Shown piece after piece: positions 8,280-15,894 of a stretch of DNA of 64,000 bases. How positions within the stretch are numbered: position 1 is the first letter of the stretch; every line of letters starts with the position of its first letter. The translations under genes and the position numbers were made by a program. The notes under the pieces are model-generated. The model saw only the letters and a list, made by a program, of their open reading frames with translations. It did no database searches and was not told the origin of the DNA. This DNA is from an uncultured Myxococcales bacterium (GTDB lineage: Bacteria > Myxococcota_A > UBA9042): positions 372,001 to 436,000 of the forward strand of contig CAIMLR010000036.1 of assembly GCA_903842345.1 (NCBI GenBank), written 5' to 3'.

Positions 8280-10223
8280 CTACTCCGTCATCTTCCAGGT
8301 CGCCTGCAGCAGCGCGCGCATCGCCGGGGCATCCGCGTGATCGCGATGCCGTTCGTACAGGTCGCGGGCCGCCTTGTCGAGTCCCGCAAGCGTCGGCTGG
8401 GCTTGCTGCAGGTCCGCCAAGTGCTGCAGCGCCTCGAGCGGGCGGGCGCCTGAATCCGCACCGAACACACCGGCGGCCGTCCACGCCGGCGCTTGCCAGG
8501 GCGATTTTTCCAGCGGCGCCGCCCACGCTTCCGCTGCCGCGTTCTGTCCCGCCGCGACGCCCAGCGCGAACACGTCCAGCGGTTCGCGACCGCGCAACTG
8601 CCGCGGCGGCAACAGCCGCACCGCCGCCCAGCCGTCGGACCAGGCGCGGCACCGCATCGCCCAATCCAGGGCAATCCGCCGCGTCAGCACCGCCGGCTTG
8701 GGCACCTGCGCCAACGTGCGTGCCAGCGGCGTCCCGTCTTCGCACCGCCCTTCCTTGCGCGCCAAATCAAAGCCGAGCGCCAGCACGTCCAAATCCGTCG
8801 GCCGAATCTGCAGCGCTTGCTGCTGGAAGTGGCGCGCTTCAACAAGCCGCCCGCGCTCCATCAGCGTGAAGGCGAGGTTATTGGCCATGCGCATGGAATG
8901 GGGCTGAAGCACAACGCCGCGCGCATACAGCGCCAGCGCGTTTGTCCAGGCCGCCGCGGCCGTGGGCGTCTCCTGCAGGCACACGCCCAGCGTCACCGCC
9001 GCCAACGCCGCCGCGCCAAGCGCGCGCAACCGCGGGACGATCCGACCCTGCGGCCGCCAGATCGCAACCGCCAAAGGCACGCCCGCGCACAGCGCCACGG
9101 ATGGCGCAAACAGCAGGCGATCGGCGTACAGCGTCGTCGAGACAAACAGCAAATTGGCCACCGGCAACCACGTCAGCATCGCCCACACCAGCGCCAGCAC
9201 GCCCAATTCAGCCGGCACAAGATCCTGTTCGTCCACCAGCGGTTTTTGCCGCGCGCGCCGACCGAGAAAAATTGCCGCCGCCAGCGAAATGAGCAGCAGC
9301 GCGAGTCCACCCAGCACTTCCGCATCCGGCTGGAGCAGCGGCGGCCACGCGTTGAAGGCATAGTCGGGCGCGAGATCCACCGGCCAAACCAGATGCAGCG
9401 CCGCGCGCAGCACGATCGCCAGCGCCGTCCAGACGCGCACGGCAGTTGACACGTTGACCAGCGGGTTGTCGGCCTCGGAGATCGGCAGCGCCGCGATGGG
9501 GCCAAACAGCCAATGGCGCCAGGCAAGCCACGCGACGGCGATCAGCGTCCACGCCACGAGCAGCGGCAGAAAACGCCGGAAAAGGTGAGGCCGCGCGATC
9601 GCCCACACGCACGCCAGGGGTAGGAGCATGAGCGGCTGTTCCTTGCTCCACAGCGCCGCGCCAAACGCCAGCGTCCCGACGGCGAGGTTCAGCGGCGTCC
9701 CGCGCCCCTGTCGCCATGCCAGCAGGACCTCAAACGCCGCGAGTTCGAACAGCAACGCCAGCAGCTCCGGCCGGTAGGCGACCTGCATCACCACCTCCGC
9801 GTGCGCGGGATGCAGCGCGAACCACAGGCCGCCCGCCAGCGCCGCCAGCCGTCCCGCCACATCCAGCCGCCAAAGCGCCGCCAGCCGCGCAATCAGCGCC
9901 GTGAGCCACGCGCAAGCGAGCGCGTACAGGAGGACATCGGTCCAATGGCGCGCGCGACTTGAGTCGGCGCCGAGGCCCTTCTCCACTGCGAAACTCAGCG
10001 TCGCCAGCGGCCGTGAGAGGCGGATGTAGGCGTGATCGGCGTCGCCAAAATACGGCGCGCGGACGATCTGACCGAGATCAACCGGCCACTTGACCGCGGG
10101 GTGCTGCAGGAACGCCGGCGCGTCGTCCTGAACAAATTCAGCGCGATCCGCCGGCGGACCGTAGACCGCCAGAACCGCGAGCGCGACGAGCAGCGGCGCC
10201 AGCCAGGCGCGCGGGGCCGTCAT
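8280..10223 (-). CDS. Polytopic membrane protein with C-terminal TPRs (TMTC/GT-C-like)
   Basis: The 647-residue protein has a first membrane helix followed by AEFVQDDAPAFLQHPAV, resembling the acidic FVxDD motif in the first luminal loop of TMTC-type and other GT-C glycosyltransferases. About ten membrane segments run to about residue 400. A soluble C-terminal part follows with tetratricopeptide-like helices (LALYARGVVLQPHSMRMANN, LMERGRLVEARHFQQQALQI). In eukaryotes TMTC proteins O-mannosylate proteins; bacterial relatives are uncharacterised. The start overlaps the rodA stop (ATGA), so it is translationally coupled to a cell-elongation gene. That neighbourhood suggests an envelope role, but the donor and acceptor are unknown. 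Confidence 0.65.
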   Translation of the reverse strand: MTAPRAWLAPLLVALAVLAVYGPPADRAEFVQDDAPAFLQHPAVKWPVDLGQIVRAPYFGDADHAYIRLSRPLATLSFAVEKGLGADSSRARHWTDVLLYALACAWLTALIARLAALWRLDVAGRLAALAGGLWFALHPAHAEVVMQVAYRPELLALLFELAAFEVLLAWRQGRGTPLNLAVGTLAFGAALWSKEQPLMLLPLACVWAIARPHLFRRFLPLLVAWTLIAVAWLAWRHWLFGPIAALPISEADNPLVNVSTAVRVWTALAIVLRAALHLVWPVDLAPDYAFNAWPPLLQPDAEVLGGLALLLISLAAAIFLGRRARQKPLVDEQDLVPAELGVLALVWAMLTWLPVANLLFVSTTLYADRLLFAPSVALCAGVPLAVAIWRPQGRIVPRLRALGAAALAAVTLGVCLQETPTAAAAWTNALALYARGVVLQPHSMRMANNLAFTLMERGRLVEARHFQQQALQIRPTDLDVLALGFDLARKEGRCEDGTPLARTLAQVPKPAVLTRRIALDWAMRCRAWSDGWAAVRLLPPRQLRGREPLDVFALGVAAGQNAAAEAWAAPLEKSPWQAPAWTAAGVFGADSGARPLEALQHLADLQQAQPTLAGLDKAARDLYERHRDHADAPAMRALLQATWKMTE

Positions 10224-11350
10224 CGGGCTTTGCGCCGCAGGGCGATGTTCAGGAGAAAACCCGCGCCGATGAGCACCGTCAGGGCGGAAGAACCGCCGTA
10301 GCTCAGGAGCGGCAACGTGAGGCCGACAACCGGCAAAAGGCCGATGACCATGCCGGCGTTGATGAAGAACTGCCAGAAGACCAGACCGGCGACGCCGATG
10401 GCGAGCAGCGCGTCAAAGCGTTCCTGGGCGCGGTCGGCGATGTGGAGTGCCCACCAGACGAGGCCGAGGTAGAGGCCAAAAAGGAAGATGCAGCCGATGA
10501 GGCCCCAGCGTTCGGCGAAGCAGGCGAGCGCGAAGTCCGTGTGGACGAATGGCACGTGGCGGAGGACGGAGACGCGGGCTTCGTCATCGCCCCGGCCGGC
10601 GACGCGCCCGGAGCCAACGGCCCACAGGGCTTTTTCAGCCTGCCAGTTGTCGCGATTGGCGCCGCCCTGCCCGGTGTCGGGCGTCTTGTCGTCGTCCTGC
10701 ATGGCGTGCCACCAGGTCTCCGCGCGGCCTTTCTGGTAGTCGCGGATGATGTCGAATTTCCAAGCGAGCCCCACGCCGATCAGCGCCACGCACAGCGCCA
10801 TCACCAGCGTGCGCCGCTGCACGCCGTCGTAGAGCAGCACGCCGAGCGCGATGAGCGCGACGCACACCGACGTGCCCAAATCCGGTTCGCGGTTGATCAG
10901 CGCCACGGGCATGCCGATCAGCAGCGCGGGGATCAGCAGTTGCCGCAGCTTCCACGGTGTTTGGCTGCGCTTCTTGTCAAACCAGTCCGCGAGCATCAGC
11001 GCGATCGACATCTTCATGAATTCACTGGGCTGGATGTTGGCGGGGCCCAGCTCCAGCCAGCGCTTGGAGTAGTTGATCTCCCGGCCAAAGAACAACACCG
11101 CGAACAGCAGGACGACGAGCACCGCGTACACGAACGGGCTGACGCGGCGCACGAACTGCATGTCCAGGCGCGCGGTGACGCCCGCACCGATGAGGCCGAC
11201 GACGATCCAGATGGTCTGCGAACGGTGGTAGGTCGTGCCGAGCATGGAGTCGGCGAAGTGGAGGTTTTCAATGGCGATGGCGCAGAGCCCGAGCACACAG
11301 AACAACCCGATGAGGGTCGAGGGCTGGCGCATGCGGGCGAGGTCGGACAT
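10220..11350 (-). CDS. rodA: Rod-shape SEDS glycosyltransferase RodA
   Basis: The 376-residue protein has about ten membrane helices. It carries the SEDS signatures: YSKRWLELGPANIQPSEFMK (periplasmic loop and the conserved PSE motif), INREPDLGTS (the conserved EPDLG/S segment), and the C-terminal LPLLSYGGSSALT signature. RodA polymerises lipid II into glycan strands and works with penicillin-binding protein 2, which is encoded two genes upstream on the same strand. Gene order from right to left is mrdA, TauE-like, rodA. The loop between 'EPDLG' and 'HTDFALACFAERWG' is complete, so the protein looks intact. Confidence 0.95.
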   Translation of the reverse strand: MSDLARMRQPSTLIGLFCVLGLCAIAIENLHFADSMLGTTYHRSQTIWIVVGLIGAGVTARLDMQFVRRVSPFVYAVLVVLLFAVLFFGREINYSKRWLELGPANIQPSEFMKMSIALMLADWFDKKRSQTPWKLRQLLIPALLIGMPVALINREPDLGTSVCVALIALGVLLYDGVQRRTLVMALCVALIGVGLAWKFDIIRDYQKGRAETWWHAMQDDDKTPDTGQGGANRDNWQAEKALWAVGSGRVAGRGDDEARVSVLRHVPFVHTDFALACFAERWGLIGCIFLFGLYLGLVWWALHIADRAQERFDALLAIGVAGLVFWQFFINAGMVIGLLPVVGLTLPLLSYGGSSALTVLIGAGFLLNIALRRKAR

Positions 11351-11362
11351 CAGCGGGCAACC

Positions 11363-12121
11363 TTACGCGTGGGCGAAGAAGAACTTGACGGTCATGACGG
11401 CGCCCGTCGCGATCACGAACTGCCGGACGCGGGCGGCATCGACCCGCTTGGCGAGACGCGCGCCAAAATACCCGCCCACGAGCGATCCCGCCACCATCAG
11501 CAGCGCTGGCCGCCAGTGCACGACGCCGGCGACGATGAACGTGACGACCGCGGCGGCGTTGATGGCCGCACCGAGGAGCGACTTGAGGCCGTTCATCGCG
11601 TGGATGTCGCTCAAGCCGGCGAGCGCGTAGACAGCGAGCATCAGGATACCCATGCCGCCGCCGAAATAGCCGCCGTAGATGGCGATGACGAACTGGCCGG
11701 CGAGCATCGCGTACGGATGGATCGCGCCGTGGCTGCGGGCGCGCAGAAAGGTCACCGCGCGGCCGGAGACGGCAAAAAGCAGCGTCGCGGTGAGGAGCAG
11801 CCAGGGGACAATGCGGGCGAAAGTTTCGTTGCGGGTCCAGAGCAGGAGGAGGGCGCCAAGGAGGCCGCCCAACAGGCTGACGAACGCGAGCTGGGGCAAT
11901 TGTCCGCCGTGGCTGCTGACGTCCTTGCGGTAGGCCCACGTGCTGGCGAGGCTGCCGGGCCACAGGGCGACGGTGCTTGTGGCGTTGGCGGCAATGGGCG
12001 CGAGGCCGCCCGTGACCAACGCGGGGAACGTAAAGAAGCTGCCGCCGCCCGCGACGCTGTTGATGGCGCCGCCGGTCATGGCGGCCCCGATGATGAGGGC
12101 GTCCTGGGCGGAGAACATCAC
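11363..12121 (-). CDS. TauE/SafE-family (TSUP) membrane permease
   Basis: The product is about 252 residues with seven or eight membrane segments. The pattern IGAAMTGGAINSVAGGGSFFTFP in the first helix pair and a repeat-like second half (FVIAIYGGYFGGGMGILML) are hallmarks of the TSUP/TauE family. These proteins carry anions such as sulfite, organosulfonates or related compounds; the substrate cannot be read here. Start choice: a GTG (12121) sits seven bases after GAGG and overlaps the mrdA stop by GTGA, while the next codon is ATG (12118). Its place between mrdA and rodA is unusual and suggests a supporting role or chance insertion in the operon. Confidence 0.85.
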   Translation of the reverse strand: MMFSAQDALIIGAAMTGGAINSVAGGGSFFTFPALVTGGLAPIAANATSTVALWPGSLASTWAYRKDVSSHGGQLPQLAFVSLLGGLLGALLLLWTRNETFARIVPWLLLTATLLFAVSGRAVTFLRARSHGAIHPYAMLAGQFVIAIYGGYFGGGMGILMLAVYALAGLSDIHAMNGLKSLLGAAINAAAVVTFIVAGVVHWRPALLMVAGSLVGGYFGARLAKRVDAARVRQFVIATGAVMTVKFFFAHA

Positions 12122-14505
12122 GGAAGCACCTCGTCAGCAGCGCCGCCCGGCGCCTCGCGCGGTTCACCAGCCGGACGGTTGGCTGGGTCGTCCTCCGGCG
12201 GCACCGTCGGCACCGACTCAGGGTCGGCGATCGGCGTTTCATCCAGTTCTTCCGAATTCGCCGCCTTCCGCCGCCCCTTGCCGGCCGGTGCATCCATGGC
12301 CTTGGCGTGCGGATGGCGGGCGAACCACGATTCGACGATCTTCACAGCGATCGGCGCAGCGTTGTGGCCACCCGATCCGCCGTGTTCGACAAAGACCGCC
12401 ACCGTGATCTCTGGATCTTCGGCCGGCGCGTAGCCCACAAACCACGCGTGATCGTTCTGCATCCAGGTCGTCAGCCGGCCCAGCGCCAGGGGATCCGCCT
12501 TCAGTCGCTCGATCATGTCCGGCCGCGGCCGTTGCGCCGCCTGCGCCGTACCCGTCTTGCCCGCGAGCACCACGTTGGTCGGCTGGCTGCTGTACGCCGT
12601 GCCGCCTTCGTCATTGACCACCGCCAGCAGCGCGTTGCGGATGAAACGCAGCGTGGACGCCTTCACCGGCAAGTCGCGACCTTCCGGACGCGGCAGGCGC
12701 GGCAGCAGCTTGCCGTCCGGCCCCTCAAAACCCTGCACGAGCGTCACGTTGGGCAAGATGCCGTCGCGCCCCAGCGCTGAATACACGCGCGCGACCTGCA
12801 GCGGCGTCGCCGTCACGTCCTTCTGACCCACCGCCGTCGACAGCGCAAAACCCGGGTAGTAGCCGCCCTTCACGTGCTGCGCGTACCACTCGCGCGTCGG
12901 CAGCCGGCCCTGCGCTTCGTGGATTTCAATGCCGGTCAGCTCGCCGTACCCCAGCTTGCGCGCCCAGGATTCCAGGCGATCGAGGCCGAGCAGCTCGCCC
13001 AGATGGTAGAAATAGACGTCGCACGACGAGCGGATCGCCTCCCGCAGGTTGACGTCGCCATGGCCGCGCTTGGAGTGGCAGTGAAAGCGCCGACCGCCAA
13101 AATCGTAGTAGCCCGGGCAGTGAAACGTCGTCGCCGGATTGACGATGTTCTCCTCCAGCGCCGCGATCGCCGCCACGATCTTGAAGGTCGACGCGGGCGG
13201 AAACGCGTGGATCGCCTTGTCGAGCAGCGGCGCGTAGGCCGCCGTGTCAGAACCAGTCTTGCCGTGCGGCGCGCGCTTGCCGGACATCGTGTTGGGGTCA
13301 AAGCTCGGCTTGGAGTAAAGCGCCAGCACTTCGCCCGATCGCGCGTCGATCACCACCGCCGCGCCGGAAAACACGTCTTTCATCGCGACTTTGGCGACGC
13401 GCTGCAGCTCCAGATCCAGCGTCAACCGCAGCGTCAGCCCGGCCACAATCGGCCGCGGCTGCAGGCCGGCGATCAGGTCGTCCATGCCCTTGGCGCTCTC
13501 ATCGGTGCCGGAACGCCGCACCACGACCTGCTCGCCGTCGATGCCGCGCAGCGCCTGGTCAAACGCCCGCTCCAGACCCGTGCGCCCCACGCGATCCGTC
13601 AGCGCATACCGCGGCGGCAACCACGGCAGCAGCGGCGCGCGGTCCGCGTCGGTCACATAGCCGACGTAGCCCAGCAGGTGACTCGCCAGGTAGCGGAACG
13701 GGTACTCGCGCTGAATCTCCGACTGCAACCGCGCCTCCGGCAGCAGGTGCAGATTGGCGCGCAGCACCGCCACTTCATCATTGAACGTGCGCTGGCACAG
13801 CGGGCACTTGAGGTTGTGGTGGCCGTGATGCAGCGCGTGGTGGTCATACGGGCAGAGATCCGCCGACGAGAACTCGCGCTCGCACGACGAGCAGCGCATT
13901 CCGTCGCCGCCGGGGACCGATTGCAGCTTGCGCTGGTCAAACGGGCAAGCCTTCCGCGCCGGGATCGGCTCAAAATTGCGCCCACAGACCGGGCAGAAGC
14001 GGTACTCGACCTCCGAAGTCAGCTCCAGCTGGCTGGAATCGTAGGGGCAATGCGTGGAGACCAGGTCGCGCCGCACCACCAGCGGCTGACGCTTGCGCGG
14101 ATCGGCGTCGCGGACCAGTTCTGCGCGCAGTTGCTGCACTTCGCTGTCGGTCATGTCCAGCAGCTCGCGCAGCCGGCCGACAATCGCCGCCACGCGGTCA
14201 GTCTTGACCTTGGCCGGCAGCAGTTCCAGCGAATGGCTCTCCAGATTGCGCGCCAGCACCGTGCCGTCCGAGCCCTTGATCTGCCCGCGCGGCGCCTGGG
14301 ACCGCACTTTGCCGACGCGTTCAATCGTCGCGATCTTTTCGTAGTTGGCGCCCATCAGGCCCTGGACGATCACGAGCCGGGCGATCAGCACCAACACGGC
14401 GACAAAAACGCCGGCCATCGCCAGGCGATTGCGGGCATGAAAGCGTTGCGCGTCGTGGGAAGGGCCAAGAACAGTCATCGGTTGTTGCGCCGCGGGCGGG
14501 CCCAT
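12118..14505 (-). CDS. mrdA: Penicillin-binding protein 2 with three zinc-ribbon-like repeats
   Basis: From the ATG at 14505 the protein is 795 residues; an in-frame ATG at 14478 is an alternative and nothing decisive separates them. There is one N-terminal membrane helix (RNRLAMAGVFVAVLVLIARL), then the pedestal domain. The transpeptidase domain carries PPASTFKI (S439-x-x-K), SSCDVYFYHLG (the SxN-equivalent) and AGKTGTAQ. These are the complete class B penicillin-binding motifs, so it should cross-link peptidoglycan with RodA. Oddity: residues about 152-240 form three repeats of the pattern CPxD-x3-L ... CxxCxRxF (nine Cys in all) inside the periplasmic pedestal domain. The C-terminal tail after about 735 is Pro/Glu-rich. 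Confidence 0.93.
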   Translation of the reverse strand: MGPPAAQQPMTVLGPSHDAQRFHARNRLAMAGVFVAVLVLIARLVIVQGLMGANYEKIATIERVGKVRSQAPRGQIKGSDGTVLARNLESHSLELLPAKVKTDRVAAIVGRLRELLDMTDSEVQQLRAELVRDADPRKRQPLVVRRDLVSTHCPYDSSQLELTSEVEYRFCPVCGRNFEPIPARKACPFDQRKLQSVPGGDGMRCSSCEREFSSADLCPYDHHALHHGHHNLKCPLCQRTFNDEVAVLRANLHLLPEARLQSEIQREYPFRYLASHLLGYVGYVTDADRAPLLPWLPPRYALTDRVGRTGLERAFDQALRGIDGEQVVVRRSGTDESAKGMDDLIAGLQPRPIVAGLTLRLTLDLELQRVAKVAMKDVFSGAAVVIDARSGEVLALYSKPSFDPNTMSGKRAPHGKTGSDTAAYAPLLDKAIHAFPPASTFKIVAAIAALEENIVNPATTFHCPGYYDFGGRRFHCHSKRGHGDVNLREAIRSSCDVYFYHLGELLGLDRLESWARKLGYGELTGIEIHEAQGRLPTREWYAQHVKGGYYPGFALSTAVGQKDVTATPLQVARVYSALGRDGILPNVTLVQGFEGPDGKLLPRLPRPEGRDLPVKASTLRFIRNALLAVVNDEGGTAYSSQPTNVVLAGKTGTAQAAQRPRPDMIERLKADPLALGRLTTWMQNDHAWFVGYAPAEDPEITVAVFVEHGGSGGHNAAPIAVKIVESWFARHPHAKAMDAPAGKGRRKAANSEELDETPIADPESVPTVPPEDDPANRPAGEPREAPGGAADEVLP
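13789..14052 (-). other. Triple zinc-ribbon-like insert within mrdA
   Basis: This segment encodes three tandem repeats. Each starts CPYD or CPFD, has a Leu four residues later, and after 8-11 residues shows CxxC followed by RNF, REF or RTF. The third repeat is also His-rich (HHALHHGHH). Flanking residues on both sides match ordinary penicillin-binding protein 2 pedestal sequence, so this is an in-frame insertion rather than a frameshift. Each unit supplies three Cys plus an Asp or His and could bind one zinc; that is inferred from the pattern only. Confidence 0.75.
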
Positions 14506-14641
14506 GAGTGTCTGATGCCAACGGCAGCGGGTCAACCGCAACGTTGCACTCGCGGGGGCAAATGGGAGCAAACGTGCAAATTTGCGCGGATGCCCGCCGA
14601 CCCACTGGCGATGATTCACCGGCCGTGTACGATACTGGAAT

Positions 14642-14660
14642 TCCCGGCATTGCGCCGGGA
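14642..14660 (+). promoter_or_regulatory. 5' leader hairpin before the Cys-rich lipoprotein gene
   Basis: TCCCGGC (14642-14648) pairs perfectly with GCCGGGA (14654-14660) around a five-base loop. It sits immediately before the AAAGGG ribosome site of the gene at 14673, so it could affect translation. No ligand-type riboswitch motif is visible. Confidence 0.35.
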
Positions 14661-14672
14661 CAAAGGGATTCG

Positions 14673-15794
14673 ATGATGCGTCAAGTCGTTGTTCTGGTGC
14701 TCGCTTCTGTGGCTCTCGTGGCTTGTGGCTCAACCTCCGGCGGCGGTGGCAGCGGTGGCACCTACTACGGCCTGGATGGCACGAGTCTGGGCGACGTCAG
14801 CACGCCGACCGATGCCGCGGCGGACGCCGATAGCGCGTTGACCGACACGGGAACCAAGGCCGATGTGGCCGCCGACGTCCCGCAGCCCGCGACGCTGAAG
14901 ACGTGCGTGGCCGCATCCCAGTGTGCGATCGACGCGTGCAAGGCCAATTGGACGTCGACGTGCGGCGCGACGTGTGCCAACGCGACGGCGAAGGAAGCGG
15001 CAACGACGGCCGCCGCGCTCCTGGACTGTACCGTGAAGAAATGCCTGCAGGGCAAGTGCGCTGGCGCGACGCCGCCGAGCCAGAAGTGCATGGACGACTG
15101 CACGGCGTCGGATTGCCCGACCGAGCTCATCGGCTGCTGGGAACAGGGCGCGACGCCGGGCACCAAAGGCTGCAGCACGATCGTCGGCTGCCTGACCGGC
15201 TGCGACAACGCCGCCGAGCGTTTCACCTGCCAAGCCGCCTGCTACAACGCCATCGACAAGGCCAGCGAGACGCAGTTCAAGGCCCTGAGCACCTGCGTCA
15301 ACGCCAACGGCGGCAAGACCGGGCCGTGCGCCAAGGAATCGCTGAGCTGCCTCGCCGATGGCAAGACCGGCAGCGGCTCGTGCTACGACGTGCAGGACTG
15401 CATCGGCAAGTGCGCGAGCACCGACACGGCTTGCCAGGGTGCCTGCTACGGCAACGGCAGCGGCACCGCGCAGACCCAGTTGCTCGCGCTCCTGGACTGC
15501 GTCAACACAAGCGGCGCGGACAAGTGCCTCGCCCCGACCATCACGTGTGCGACGCCGACTGGCTCGACCGGCTGCGTCGACACGGCCACGTGCGTCGGCG
15601 CGTGCCCCACGGGCGCTGGTCAGTCCACGTGCATCATGAACTGCCTGCACAAAGCCACCTCCGGCGGCGCCCAGGCGTTCGCCAAGCTCGCGCCCTGCAT
15701 GCAGAAGAATTGCGCCGGCTGCACCGGCAGCGCCTGCCAGAGTTGCGCGGGCAGCAAGTGCCTGAGCGACGCGCTGAACTGCAACAGCAACTGA
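14673..15794 (+). CDS. Cys-rich surface lipoprotein with internal repeats
   Basis: The start is one of two adjacent ATGs behind AAAGGG. The 373-residue product has a lipoprotein signal peptide (MMRQVVVLVLASVALVAC, lipobox LVAC, Cys18) and then a Gly/Ser and Asp/Ala-rich linker. The rest is made of repeats of roughly 50-90 residues with the recurring pattern C-x-x-x-C ... ALLDC ... C-x-x-x-C, for example AALLDCTVKKCLQGKC and LALLDCVNTSGADKC. Regular Cys spacing suggests disulfide-bonded exported domains. No enzyme motif is seen. Such proteins are common in myxobacteria-like genomes and are usually of unknown function. It is the first of three exported-protein genes on this strand. Confidence 0.8.
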   Translation: MMRQVVVLVLASVALVACGSTSGGGGSGGTYYGLDGTSLGDVSTPTDAAADADSALTDTGTKADVAADVPQPATLKTCVAASQCAIDACKANWTSTCGATCANATAKEAATTAAALLDCTVKKCLQGKCAGATPPSQKCMDDCTASDCPTELIGCWEQGATPGTKGCSTIVGCLTGCDNAAERFTCQAACYNAIDKASETQFKALSTCVNANGGKTGPCAKESLSCLADGKTGSGSCYDVQDCIGKCASTDTACQGACYGNGSGTAQTQLLALLDCVNTSGADKCLAPTITCATPTGSTGCVDTATCVGACPTGAGQSTCIMNCLHKATSGGAQAFAKLAPCMQKNCAGCTGSACQSCAGSKCLSDALNCNSN

Positions 15795-15821
15795 CCCGTG
15801 GCCAGCCTGTGACGCGGAGGC

Positions 15822-15849
15822 TTGAGTCCGCGCGCCACCGGCCTAGACT
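15822..15849 (+). promoter_or_regulatory. Candidate promoter for the dikinase-like lipoprotein
   Basis: TTGAGT (15822-15827) and TAGACT (15844-15849) are separated by 16 bases, each matching four of six consensus positions, about 45 bases before the ATG at 15895. Confidence 0.4.
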
Positions 15850-15894
15850 GACGTACGTGGCGCGTCCGGACCTGCGCCCGCGCGTGGGCGAGCC

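Noticed and set aside
14052-14505. Frameshift in mrdA as cause of the Cys-rich segment
   Set aside because: The frame is continuous, both flanks match PBP2, and the insert has an internal threefold repeat with biased residues that a shifted frame would not produce.
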